64,000 nucleotides of DNA from JAZQHR01 sp045540815 (GTDB lineage Bacteria > Bacillota > Clostridia > UMGS1810). This document shows positions 7,687 to 15,717 of the stretch, in pieces (the stretch's first letter is position 1; each line of letters begins with the position of its first letter). The stretch covers positions 1 through 64,000 of the forward strand of contig JAZQHY010000018.1 of the NCBI GenBank assembly GCA_045540815.1, written 5' to 3'. The translations under genes and the position numbers were made by a program. Below the pieces are notes generated by a model. It made no database searches, was not told where the DNA came from, and worked only from the letters and a program-made list of their open reading frames with translations.

Positions 7687-8877
7687 TTAATTAATTATAG
7701 CGATTTTTAAGCCTTCCATCTTGAGGTTAGTTTCTAAAGCCTCGTTTATCTTCTCAAGCGGATACTTGTGAGTGATAAGCTTTTCTAATGGAAGTCCAAT
7801 ACCTTTTGCTCTTTTTAGAAAATCAAATGTAGTTGCGTAATCTCTTAGAGTGTATACCCAAGAGCCAACTGTAGTGATTTCCTTTGAGCATATATCGAAA
7901 TGCGGGTTAATACTTGCGTCACCGCCGTTTATAAAGAAACCAAGCTCGCAAAGTCCTCCGCCATTTCTTATAAATTTGTAAATGTTGCTGTGCGCTACAG
8001 GTGAGCCTGTGCACTGGAACGCGAAATCTGCAAGATATCCGCCAAATGCATTTTCAACTGCGCTTGTAAGAGCTTCTATACCCTTGTGGTCTTTGAAGTT
8101 AACAGCATTAGTTGCGCCCATTTCCTTAGCGAATGAAAGTCTTTTTTCTTCGCCGTCTATAGCAACTATGTTTTCGATACCCATTGTGCGAAGAACCGCT
8201 ATACATATAAGACCGATAGGTCCGCAGCCCTGAACGGCAACTCTTGAGTTAAATCTAAGTATGCCTGTTGTTTTAGCTCTTTCCACAGCGTGGATAAGAA
8301 CTGCACAAGGTTCGATAAGTATTCTAAGGTCAAGGTTTAAGTCACTAACGTTAAATACTGTGCTTCCGCCTCTTACTACTATGTAGTCTGCAAACCAGCC
8401 GTTTAAGTGCTTGTCGTCGTCTGGAAGAAGTCCGTATACGTCTGCACCGCCAACGTTCTGCTTGTTTAAGTCGAACATTGTGATGTCAGGATTGTCCTTG
8501 AATATCATACAAGTAACAACCTTGTCGCCAATGTTTAGCGGTTTTCCTGCGCTGTCCTTTTTAACGTTTTTACCCATCTTAACTATTTCGCCTGTGCCCT
8601 CGTGACCAAGAACAACAGGGATAAGACCGAATGGATCACGTTTGAATTCGTGAGCGTCAGTACCGCATACGCCGCAGCCTTCTACTTTTACAAGTATATC
8701 GTCATCACCAATTTCTGGGATTGGATATTTTTGAATTTCAAATTTTTCCTTTTCTGTAAGCATTGCTACGCGACTTTCGTTTGCGTTTGACGAAGCAGCA
8801 GAAACAGAATGGCCGTCTGACATACCCTGAAGTACCTGTTTAACGATTTCTTCAATTTTCTGTGAATTTATATCCAT
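7687..8877 (-). CDS. Zinc-dependent alcohol dehydrogenase with encapsulation peptide
   Basis: A 396-residue medium-chain dehydrogenase. The catalytic zinc site (GCGVCGTDAHEF with C71, GHEGTGE with H92/E93) and the Rossmann fold (GCGPIGL) are visible; the four cysteines of the usual structural zinc are not. The first 20 residues (INSQKIEEIVKQVLQGMS) form a targeting helix much like that of PduP, followed by a Ser/Ala linker. It should reduce propionaldehyde to 1-propanol, lactaldehyde to 1,2-propanediol, or both, regenerating NAD+ inside the organelle. It replaces the iron-type PduQ of classical Pdu loci. Confidence 0.9.
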   Translation of the reverse strand: MDINSQKIEEIVKQVLQGMSDGHSVSAASSNANESRVAMLTEKEKFEIQKYPIPEIGDDDILVKVEGCGVCGTDAHEFKRDPFGLIPVVLGHEGTGEIVKMGKNVKKDSAGKPLNIGDKVVTCMIFKDNPDITMFDLNKQNVGGADVYGLLPDDDKHLNGWFADYIVVRGGSTVFNVSDLNLDLRILIEPCAVLIHAVERAKTTGILRFNSRVAVQGCGPIGLICIAVLRTMGIENIVAIDGEEKRLSFAKEMGATNAVNFKDHKGIEALTSAVENAFGGYLADFAFQCTGSPVAHSNIYKFIRNGGGLCELGFFINGGDASINPHFDICSKEITTVGSWVYTLRDYATTFDFLKRAKGIGLPLEKLITHKYPLEKINEALETNLKMEGLKIAIIN

Positions 8878-8887
8878 TATTCTGTTG

Positions 8888-9361
8888 TCACCTCGTTTTT
8901 AATATTTCCTGAAAGACCTTTTCGCCATAATCGGCAAGGAAGGTATCCTGCTCCTCGCTGCCGCCGCTTACACCAAGACCGCCAATTATACGTCCGTTTG
9001 ATACAAGCGGAACACCGCCGCCGAAGATAACGATTTTGCCTTCATTTGTGAACTGTATTCCGTAAAGTTCACCGTTTGGTTGGGATAGGGTAGATAACTT
9101 TTTGGTAGACATCTTAAGCGCTACCGAGGTGTATGCCTTGTTTACCGCTATATCATAGCTTGCTATGTATGAATCGTCCATGCATTCCACCATAACAGGG
9201 TTTGCACCCTCGTTTGATACAGCGACTACGGCTTTTACACCAATCTCTGTTGCCTTTTCCTCAACTGCTTTAACTAATTTACGGGCAAGTTCAAGTGTCA
9301 TTTTATTGTTTAAGCTGTCTATCACGGCTCTAACAACATTTTCTATGCCCTTATTATCCAT
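8888..9361 (-). CDS. GlcG/PduO-C-like (DUF336) protein
   Basis: A 157-residue protein of the GlcG/HbpS fold also found as the C-terminal domain of PduO; typical motifs are KAVVAVSNEGANPV, NKAYTSVAL, FGGGVPL and GGLGVSGG. Some family members bind haem or corrinoid; the role in microcompartments is not settled. The N-terminus (GIENVVRAVIDSLNNK) resembles the targeting helices of the neighbouring enzymes, so it is probably packaged. It sits between the aldolase (two-base gap) and the alcohol dehydrogenase. Confidence 0.85.
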   Translation of the reverse strand: MDNKGIENVVRAVIDSLNNKMTLELARKLVKAVEEKATEIGVKAVVAVSNEGANPVMVECMDDSYIASYDIAVNKAYTSVALKMSTKKLSTLSQPNGELYGIQFTNEGKIVIFGGGVPLVSNGRIIGGLGVSGGSEEQDTFLADYGEKVFQEILKTR

Positions 9362-9363
9362 AA

Positions 9364-10158
9364 TTATTTACCTAGAGCAGCGATAACCTTTTTAGTGATT
9401 TCTTCAACCAATGCGCTGTCAGTTGTTGGCTCACATACATCGATTGTGCAAGTAGTACATCCAGGACATGAAGCACCTTTGTTCTGGCAAAGGTCAGCAG
9501 GGTGTTTACCCTTTAAGCCATAACTGCTTCTCATGCTGTATAGACGTTTAACCTGTTCTTTTGAAAGCTCCTTAGGGCCGCCAAGAAGCTTAGCGTTAAA
9601 TAGAAGCTGCGCATAGAACTCTACTGATTCCATCTTGTGATAAGCACCAAGTAGTGAATCAGAGTATGTAAGTGCACCGTGGTTCACAAGTAGAACTGCG
9701 TCAAAGTACTGCAAGTATTTTGATACAGCATCAGGAATTTCTTCTGTAGAAGGTGTGCCGTATTCAGCAATTGGCACGCAGCCAAGTCCTAGAACTGCTT
9801 CAGGCATAATAGGCTGAGTTAGCGGAATGCCTGCGATAGCAAAGCTTGTAGCATATATAGGGTGAGCGTGAACAACTGACATTACGTCAGGTCTTTCTTT
9901 GTATACTCTCATATGCATCTTGATTTCAGATGATGGTTTGAAGCCAGCATTTGCCTGAATAACTTTACCATTTGCATCTACTTTACAGATGTAGTCAGGA
10001 GTCATAAAGCCTTTACTTACGCCTGTAGGAGTGCAAAGGAATTCGTTTTCAGAAAGCTTTACTGAAATGTTACCGTCGTTAGCGGCAACCATGCCTTTGT
10101 TGTAAATTCTTTTACCGATGTCGCACATTTGTTTTTTGATCTCGTATTCTGATACCAT
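9364..10158 (-). CDS. Class II fuculose/rhamnulose-phosphate aldolase with C-terminal targeting tail
   Basis: A 264-residue zinc aldolase of the FucA/AraD family, which cleaves L-fuculose- or L-rhamnulose-1-phosphate into DHAP and L-lactaldehyde. Zinc and catalytic residues fit E78 (SSE), H97 and H99 (HAHP) and H160 (NHG). About 40 residues are added at the C-terminus compared with ordinary aldolases: a Cys-rich linker (CQNKGASCPGCTTC) and an amphipathic helix (SALVEEITKKVIAALGK), a probable encapsulation peptide. Lactaldehyde would thus be produced inside the shell. A private promoter lies upstream at 10299-10327. Confidence 0.9.
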   Translation of the reverse strand: MVSEYEIKKQMCDIGKRIYNKGMVAANDGNISVKLSENEFLCTPTGVSKGFMTPDYICKVDANGKVIQANAGFKPSSEIKMHMRVYKERPDVMSVVHAHPIYATSFAIAGIPLTQPIMPEAVLGLGCVPIAEYGTPSTEEIPDAVSKYLQYFDAVLLVNHGALTYSDSLLGAYHKMESVEFYAQLLFNAKLLGGPKELSKEQVKRLYSMRSSYGLKGKHPADLCQNKGASCPGCTTCTIDVCEPTTDSALVEEITKKVIAALGK

Positions 10159-10298
10159 TTTACATTTCTCCTTTTATGAAAATTTTATTTATAAACTTAC
10201 TTATATATAAACCGCATTGTACGGCATATAACTTGCTTGCAAATCATCGTGGCTAAATTTTTTGGAATTTCTGGGGAACAACAGATGTTTACATTTTA

Positions 10299-10327
10299 AT
10301 TTTACTGCTTTTGTTGGGTTTTGTCAA
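10299..10327 (-). promoter_or_regulatory. Internal sigma-A-type promoter ahead of the aldolase
   Basis: On the minus strand TTGACA (10322-10327) and TAAAAT (10299-10304) are separated by 17 bases. The predicted transcript starts near 10292 and would have a leader of about 134 bases before the aldolase ATG. It overlaps the last codons of the PduV-like gene, splitting the operon into a dehydratase part and an aldolase/shell part. Confidence 0.6.
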
Positions 10328-10800
10328 CAATTTTCTGTGTTTTTATTTGATTTTTCTTTGGTTTTGTTGATTTTTGGCTGTGAAATATGCTTTACAAGGT
10401 CGGAAACGCCCTCTTTTGTAACCGAACTGACCTTAAACACGTTTTTGCAACCGGCTAGCCTAAGCCACTTTTCGGCTCGGTCAGGGTTGGCATTTTCTTT
10501 GTCTATCTTTGTTACTATGCCTATAACCTCTCTGTTTGCCATATTTGTAATGCACGGGCTGTAAAGCGAGTATGGCTCTGTAGCACTAAGCACCAGCCCT
10601 ACAATGTCCGACTCGTATGCATACAGCGCAAGTGCACTGGCAAGGCTTTTGTTTTCGGCATATTCGCCCGGTGTGTCTATAGTTATGTCAGAGTAGTCCA
10701 CCGCTTGAGTTTTTTTGAACTCGATACTTTCACCCTTTATAGCCTGTGTGAGCGAGGTTTTTCCGCATTCGCTTCTGCCAATTAATATTAGTTTCTTCAT
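10324..10800 (-). CDS. pduV: EutP/PduV-like small GTPase
   Basis: A 158-residue Ras-like P-loop protein: Walker A GRSECGKT at residues 8-15, DTPGEY as the G3 motif and TKIDKE as the G4 motif. PduV/EutP proteins associate with microcompartments and are linked to their placement or to acetate kinase activity; the role in GRM-type organelles is not established. The last 20 residues are Lys/Asn-rich and appear disordered. It lies three bases after the PduU-like gene. Confidence 0.88.
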   Translation of the reverse strand: MKKLILIGRSECGKTSLTQAIKGESIEFKKTQAVDYSDITIDTPGEYAENKSLASALALYAYESDIVGLVLSATEPYSLYSPCITNMANREVIGIVTKIDKENANPDRAEKWLRLAGCKNVFKVSSVTKEGVSDLVKHISQPKINKTKEKSNKNTENC

Positions 10801-10803
10801 ATG

Positions 10804-11187
10804 TTATGTCCTTGTAATGTCGCAAACTGTAAAGCCAAGCTTGTCTTTTGCATAGTCAACAAGAGCTTTTAGCGCCGCCTCAACCTCCGAAACAGATCCT
10901 GTGACGATTAACGTGCCGCTGAATCTGTCCACGAAACCTATCTCAACGCCCGAAGATTTTATAGCTATATCACCCGCTATGATAGCAGTTTCTGATGGTG
11001 ACATAGTCACTATGCCGATTGCCGCTCTTCCGTAATCTATCGCAGGGTCGAGTCCAAGCTTGTGATAAAGTATTTCATCAGGATTAGCTATAATGTGTGC
11101 TATTGTTATCTGCTTTCCCGGAACAAGTTCCTGAATTATTCTCATTTTGTCACTATCGGGTATGTTTAAAAACTGTGAATTATTCAT
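10804..11187 (-). CDS. pduU: PduU/EutS-like circularly permuted BMC-H shell protein
   Basis: A 127-residue protein with the permuted BMC order typical of PduU/EutS: RIIQELVPGKQITIAHIIANP at the start, then AAIGIVTMSPSETAIIAGD, VDRFSGTLIVTGSV and a C-terminal VCDITRT. About 13 extra residues precede the EutS-like start. PduU has been reported to bind the PduV GTPase, whose gene follows immediately here, so the pair is conserved. Confidence 0.92.
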   Translation of the reverse strand: MNNSQFLNIPDSDKMRIIQELVPGKQITIAHIIANPDEILYHKLGLDPAIDYGRAAIGIVTMSPSETAIIAGDIAIKSSGVEIGFVDRFSGTLIVTGSVSEVEAALKALVDYAKDKLGFTVCDITRT

Positions 11188-11191
11188 TGGA

Positions 11192-11986
11192 TTATCCTCC
11201 TATCTGACAATTTAAGCCTTCGGACTTTACCACTTCCAAAAGCTTTTGCATTTTTTCTTTGCCAGGAAGTGCAAAATCTTTTGCCAGGTAATCCCTTCCA
11301 AGTGCCGTGTACTTATCTGAGCCCAGCCTGTGGTATGGGAGCAGATGAAGTTCATTTACTGTAAGAAGGCTTTTTGTAAAACGTGCTATATCCCTTATTT
11401 CCTCGGGTGTGTCGTTAAATGTCGGTATAACGGGAACACGTATTATGAGTTTCTTTGTGTCTTTTGCAAGACGTTTTGCGTTTTCTAATATAATTTCATT
11501 TTTAACACCCGTAAACTCAAAATGTTTATCAGAGTTTATGTGTTTTATATCCATAAGATATAAATCAAGATACGGCAGTAGTTTTTGAATATTTTCATAT
11601 TTTGCAAATGCCGTCGATTCTATCGCGGTATTTATGCCGTTTTCCTTGCACGCACGAAGGATTGCCGCAGCGAAATCGCTTTGCATAAGCACCTCTCCGC
11701 CTGATAACGTTACTCCACCGCCGGAGCGTCTGTAGTAAGGCATATCCTTCATAACCTTTTCCATTATTTCTTCTACTGTAATGTCCTGACCGACAGTTTT
11801 TACCTTGCCGTCAGGCATATTCATTTCTACAATGTCAAAGGTCTGACCCTCAGGGTTACAACACCATCTGCATCTTAGCGGACAACCCTTTAAAAAAACT
11901 ATTGTCCTTATGCCCGGTCCGTCGTGTATGGAAAACTTCTGAATATCAAAAATCCTGCCTGTGGTTTTTAGATATTCTTTTGTCAT
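11192..11986 (-). CDS. Glycyl-radical enzyme activase (radical SAM)
   Basis: A 264-residue radical-SAM protein that installs the glycyl radical on the dehydratase. The cluster motif is CPLRCRWC (C35, C39, C42), and TLSGGE is the SAM-binding GGE motif. It is short: after WCCNPEGQ there is no CxxCxxC ferredoxin-like insert, which many activases of diol dehydratases and other glycyl-radical enzymes carry. In size it resembles pyruvate formate-lyase activase. Its start overlaps the dehydratase stop by four bases, giving coupled translation. Confidence 0.93.
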   Translation of the reverse strand: MTKEYLKTTGRIFDIQKFSIHDGPGIRTIVFLKGCPLRCRWCCNPEGQTFDIVEMNMPDGKVKTVGQDITVEEIMEKVMKDMPYYRRSGGGVTLSGGEVLMQSDFAAAILRACKENGINTAIESTAFAKYENIQKLLPYLDLYLMDIKHINSDKHFEFTGVKNEIILENAKRLAKDTKKLIIRVPVIPTFNDTPEEIRDIARFTKSLLTVNELHLLPYHRLGSDKYTALGRDYLAKDFALPGKEKMQKLLEVVKSEGLNCQIGG

Positions 11987-14511
11987 ATCATTCCTTGCTC
12001 CGTTCTGTTAATGATATCGTCCTGAAGCGATTTTGAAAGAGTAGTGAATAGTGCACTGTAGCCTGCTACTCGTACAACCAGTGTTTTGTATTTTTCAGGA
12101 TGAGCCTGCGCGTCGCGAAGAGTTTCGCGGCTAACTACGTTAAACTGCATATGGCTTCCCTTCTGGTCGAAATATCCTCTTATGAGCGATACGAAGCTTT
12201 CAAGACCCGATGTGCCTTCAAGCGCTGACGGATGGAATTTCATATTGAACAGTGTTCCGTTTGACGCTATAAAGTGGTCAAGCTTTGAAACAGAGTTACA
12301 AGACGATGTAGGTCCGTTTACGTCCTTTCCTGCTGATGGCGATACACCATCGGCAACAGGAGTGTATGCATAACGTCCGTCAGGTGTAGCACCTGTCTGT
12401 GCACCAAGCGGTACGTTAGCCGATACAGGATAAAGTCCAGCCTGATAAATTCCGCCTCGAGGGTTTGTAAATGTTTCAAGCGGTTTTGTGTATGTGTATG
12501 CCACATCACGTGCAAAATCGTCAACCTCTTTTATGTCATTGCCGAATTTTGGTACGGCGTCTATCATATCGTGTATTTCCTGATATCTCTTTTTCTGTGA
12601 TTCGCTTAAATTGTTACCCGATACCTTTTTGAAAATTTCCTGTATTTGCTCGTTTGTAGCCTTTACTCCGTTAGCTGCAAGCTCCTTTATGATGCCTACT
12701 GTGATTTCCTCTGCATCAGTAGTAGCAACATCTTTGCCATAGTTGTTTTCGAGTGCTTCTTTAAGCTCTGCCATAGTGATTTTCTTTTCGTCAAACACAA
12801 GTGTTTTCACAGCATATAGCGAGTCTGCCATATTGGCTATACCAAAGCCCTGCGGGCCTGTGAAGTTGTATATAGCTCCGCCTTCCTGAAGGCTTAAACC
12901 TCTCTTTATACAGTCGTCCACCATACACGATTGGAATGGTAGCGGACAACGGGTCGCGTGCGCAACGTCTATTGCGTTATCAGCGTTTACCAGTAGCCCA
13001 AGCATATAATTCATCTGTGCCTTGTATGCATCGTAGAATTCTTCGAATGTTTCCATCTTGGTAACGTCGCCTGTCTGTATGCTTATCTGTTCGCCCTTGT
13101 CCATTCCGTTTGAAAATACAAGCTCGAGCGGACGACACATATTAAAGAACGCTGCATCGTGCCAACCATCTGTCTTACCTGATTTTTGAGGTTCAACACA
13201 ACCTATTATGTTGTAATCTCTTGCATCTTCTATAGTAAGTCCCCTGTTTAGAAGGGCAGGGATTATTACCTCGTCATTGTAGTATGCAGGAAGTCCAACA
13301 CCTGTGCGTGTAAGCTCGCCTGCCTTTATCATAAACTCGTGCGGTGTGCCGTTCCATACTCTTACCGAGAATGATGGCTGTGGAAGAAGAACGTGCTTTG
13401 TAGCCTCTATACACATAAACGATAAATCGTTTGTAGCATCTCGTCCGTCCGTAGTCTGTCCGCCTGCAATAAGGTTCTGGAATAGGCTGTAACCTGCAAA
13501 ACCTTCTGCCGATGCAGCATCACGGCACTTGTTTAGGTCGTTTAGCTTAACCCAGATGCAGTCCATAAGCTCTTGAGCAAACTCACGCGTAATCTTTCCT
13601 TCGTCCAAATCCTTTTTAAAATAAGGATACATATACTGGTCAAAACGTCCAGGTGATATCGAGTGTCCGCTAGACTCTGTCTGAAGGAGCATCTGCACAA
13701 ACCAGAATGACTGACAAGCCTCGTAGAATGATGTTGCCCCTTTTGCAGGAACGTTTACACAGTTTTGCGCTATCTTAAGCAGCTCTAGCTTTCTTTCTTC
13801 GTCTTTGCAATTTTCTGCCTCTTCAATCGCAAGAGAAGCATATCTTCTTGCATATGTAATTACCGCCTGACAGCTTTCTATTACCGCCTCTATAAATTTA
13901 CTTTTTGTTATGTAATTACCGTCCGAAACCTTGCATCTTGCAAGCTCCTCCTCGGCTTCTTTTATAATTCCTTCAAAGCCTATTTCAAGCACCTTCGCAT
14001 AGTTTACAGTTACGTGACCTATGCCGTTGTAAAAATAGTTGCCCGGAGTAAATATATTATGCTCCATAGCCTTAAGCGTTTCAGGTGCCATATATGACGT
14101 AGCAAGTTCGCTTGTAGTCTTGCCCTTCCAGTATTTGTACACTTCGTGAAGTGTTGCCTTTGTGTCCTCTGCTATGTAGAACGGGTCAGCACTTCTTGTT
14201 GCTACTGTGTCAAATTCAGACTCAAGCCACTCGAATGAATACTCAGGGAATACCTGACATCCTCTTGGCGCTTTTGTGTTGCTTCCCACTATAAGCTCGT
14301 GGGGGCGTATAGTTATAGGAAGGTTTTCAAGTATGTGGCGAAATGCCGCCGACCTTCTTGAGATTACAGGCATACCTTCGGTTTGCCTGTAGCTTTCTGT
14401 AAGAAGTACCGCTCTGTCTGCCTCTATAACGGGCTGATTAGCATACAAGTGGTCTATTAGCTTTTGAATTCTTTCTGATTTTTTAATTGGTTCGGTATAA
14501 AACTTAGCCAT
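11983..14511 (-). CDS. B12-independent glycyl-radical 1,2-propanediol dehydratase
   Basis: An 842-residue glycyl-radical diol dehydratase. It converts 1,2-propanediol to propionaldehyde and water. Active-site residues can be placed: H166 in YNGIGHV, H283 in SGHSISPGR, thiyl C438 and base E440 in NIIGCVEPQ, and the radical glycine at about G817 in VVRVAGYSA. These positions match, from memory, those of the Roseburia propanediol dehydratase. GCVEP is shared with glycerol dehydratase and choline lyase, but the gene context and H166 favour a diol. No long N-terminal extension is present. It overlaps the upstream HAD gene by eight bases. Confidence 0.93.
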   Translation of the reverse strand: MAKFYTEPIKKSERIQKLIDHLYANQPVIEADRAVLLTESYRQTEGMPVISRRSAAFRHILENLPITIRPHELIVGSNTKAPRGCQVFPEYSFEWLESEFDTVATRSADPFYIAEDTKATLHEVYKYWKGKTTSELATSYMAPETLKAMEHNIFTPGNYFYNGIGHVTVNYAKVLEIGFEGIIKEAEEELARCKVSDGNYITKSKFIEAVIESCQAVITYARRYASLAIEEAENCKDEERKLELLKIAQNCVNVPAKGATSFYEACQSFWFVQMLLQTESSGHSISPGRFDQYMYPYFKKDLDEGKITREFAQELMDCIWVKLNDLNKCRDAASAEGFAGYSLFQNLIAGGQTTDGRDATNDLSFMCIEATKHVLLPQPSFSVRVWNGTPHEFMIKAGELTRTGVGLPAYYNDEVIIPALLNRGLTIEDARDYNIIGCVEPQKSGKTDGWHDAAFFNMCRPLELVFSNGMDKGEQISIQTGDVTKMETFEEFYDAYKAQMNYMLGLLVNADNAIDVAHATRCPLPFQSCMVDDCIKRGLSLQEGGAIYNFTGPQGFGIANMADSLYAVKTLVFDEKKITMAELKEALENNYGKDVATTDAEEITVGIIKELAANGVKATNEQIQEIFKKVSGNNLSESQKKRYQEIHDMIDAVPKFGNDIKEVDDFARDVAYTYTKPLETFTNPRGGIYQAGLYPVSANVPLGAQTGATPDGRYAYTPVADGVSPSAGKDVNGPTSSCNSVSKLDHFIASNGTLFNMKFHPSALEGTSGLESFVSLIRGYFDQKGSHMQFNVVSRETLRDAQAHPEKYKTLVVRVAGYSALFTTLSKSLQDDIINRTEQGMI

Positions 14512-15199
14512 TTAGGACACCTCCTAAAATTGTTTCTATATTATTAGTAGTATTTTTCGCTTTTGATTTTACCAACGGCCACGCGTATTCCATAGCGTAT
14601 GAATGAGCAACGCTTTCTAGCATTTCTATGTCGTTGTAGTTGTCGCCAAAGCACATTGCGTCATCTGGTGAAACGTTTAGATGTTCAAGCAGTACCTTTG
14701 TTGCCACACCTTTGTTTGTGCCTTTGGAAACTATCTCATACCAGCTTTTGTCAGTTGGTATTATTGAAACAAAGTTTTCTTCAAATTTTCTTGTAATACG
14801 CTTTCCTTTAAATATAACTCCATCGCCTGTAAGTGCAATTTTATATACATCATCAAAGCCTTTTCCGTCGGGATTTTTCTTATATATATACGTTTTTATA
14901 TCACGAAAGCCCTCAGCACTTTTTATAATGTCCTCCGACGTTTTGCCATCGATAGGTGACGAATATATAAGCCTGTCTTTGTGTATAACCGCCGCTCCAT
15001 CAAGACATATGAAATATATAAAGTTCTTCACATCTTTAAATATTTCCTTTAGCTGAGAGTAGCACCTTCCACTTGCAACAGCAAATCTAATGCCACGCTC
15101 GTTTAAAGTCTTTATCTGTGATATTAAGTTTTCAGAAAGGCAGGTTTCGCCTCGCTTTAGCAGGCAACCGTCTAAATCGCTTAATACAAGCTTAATCAT
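14504..15199 (-). CDS. HAD-superfamily (Cof-type) phosphatase, first gene of the BMC operon
   Basis: A 231-residue HAD hydrolase: motif I SDLDGCLL with the nucleophile Asp, motif II ASGR, motif III lysine region NKGVATKVLLEHL and motif IV CFGDNYNDIEML. Such enzymes remove phosphate from small metabolites; the substrate is unknown. It is the first cistron after the operon promoter, with ATGGAG as ribosome site, and overlaps the dehydratase start. Sugar phosphates or DHAP from the aldolase step are possible substrates. The cap region is shorter than in most Cof proteins of about 270 residues. Confidence 0.85.
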   Translation of the reverse strand: MIKLVLSDLDGCLLKRGETCLSENLISQIKTLNERGIRFAVASGRCYSQLKEIFKDVKNFIYFICLDGAAVIHKDRLIYSSPIDGKTSEDIIKSAEGFRDIKTYIYKKNPDGKGFDDVYKIALTGDGVIFKGKRITRKFEENFVSIIPTDKSWYEIVSKGTNKGVATKVLLEHLNVSPDDAMCFGDNYNDIEMLESVAHSYAMEYAWPLVKSKAKNTTNNIETILGGVLNG

Positions 15200-15224
15200 A
15201 TCTCAAAAAACTCCATTTATGTAG

Positions 15225-15251
15225 GCATACGAAGTGCAATCCTTTGTATGC
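15225..15251 (-). promoter_or_regulatory. Candidate operator downstream of the BMC promoter
   Basis: An interrupted palindrome, GCATACGAAG, seven bases, then CTTTGTATGC, with one mismatch between the 10-base arms. It sits about 10 to 35 bases downstream of the predicted transcription start, a position where a bound repressor blocks elongation. The DeoR protein encoded at the operon end is the obvious candidate binder. Confidence 0.5.
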
Positions 15252-15266
15252 TATTTTTACAAATAT

Positions 15267-15295
15267 ATAATATCACCAAACAAAACAAAAGTCAA
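15267..15295 (-). promoter_or_regulatory. Main sigma-A-type promoter of the BMC operon
   Basis: TTGACT (15290-15295) and TATTAT (15267-15272) on the minus strand are separated by 17 bases. The predicted start is near 15260, about 60 bases before the HAD start codon. Confidence 0.7.
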
Positions 15296-15361
15296 TAAAA
15301 ACAAAGAAAAACCCATAAAAAATTCTGTGAAACCCAAATTTCCAAAAATAAAAAGCAAAAT

Positions 15362-15392
15362 AAAAGAGTATTTTGCTTTAAAATACTCTTTT
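15362..15392. terminator. Terminator after the YerC-like gene
   Basis: AAAAGAGTATTTT and AAAATACTCTTTT form a 13-base-pair hairpin with a T-rich end on either strand. It closes the ABC transporter/yerC unit and separates it from the BMC promoter. Confidence 0.8.
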
Positions 15393-15410
15393 ATTGATTT
15401 CTAAAATATA

Positions 15411-15704
15411 TTATTTTATTTTTAGCTTTTCCAATATCTCGTCATATCCGCCTGTGCCGTAGTTAAGCGCGCGGTTGACACGCGATATGGTAGCGCTTGA
15501 TGCGCCTGTTAATTTTTCTATCTCGGAAAATGTTGCTTTTTCTTTTAAAAGCCTTGCTACCTCTAGCCTTTGCGCTGCTGATTTGATTTCGTTTATGGTA
15601 AAAAGGTCGGAAAAGAATTTTTCACATTCTTCCTCTGTGTTTATTTGTGTCATTGCTTTAAAAAGCGCTTTCGTTTCCTGCTTGGTTATATTTTCGTTTC
15701 CCAT
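15411..15704 (-). CDS. YerC/YecD-type (TrpR-like) DNA-binding protein
   Basis: A 97-residue protein of the TrpR-related YerC/YecD family: EECEKFFSDLFTINEI, AQRLEVARLL and a helix-turn-helix SEIEKLTGASSATISRVNRA. The ATG at 15704 is preferred to the in-frame TTG at 15725, which would overlap the ABC gene end. It is the last gene of the amino-acid transporter operon, 13 bases after the ATPase stop. By analogy with TrpR it may regulate in response to an amino acid; a candidate operator spans the promoter of this operon (18141-18183). Confidence 0.85.
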   Translation of the reverse strand: MGNENITKQETKALFKAMTQINTEEECEKFFSDLFTINEIKSAAQRLEVARLLKEKATFSEIEKLTGASSATISRVNRALNYGTGGYDEILEKLKIK

Positions 15705-15717
15705 TTTTTGCACCGTC

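Noticed and set aside
10270..10292. Catabolite-repression (cre) box near the internal BMC promoter (TGTAAACATCTG)
   Set aside because: It misses the central CG and the closing CA of the cre pattern.
11983..14511. Choline trimethylamine-lyase or glycerol dehydratase as identity of the glycyl-radical enzyme
   Set aside because: GCVEP is shared, but there is no long CutC-type extension or ethanolamine/choline genes, and the aldolase, fucI and H166 favour propanediol.
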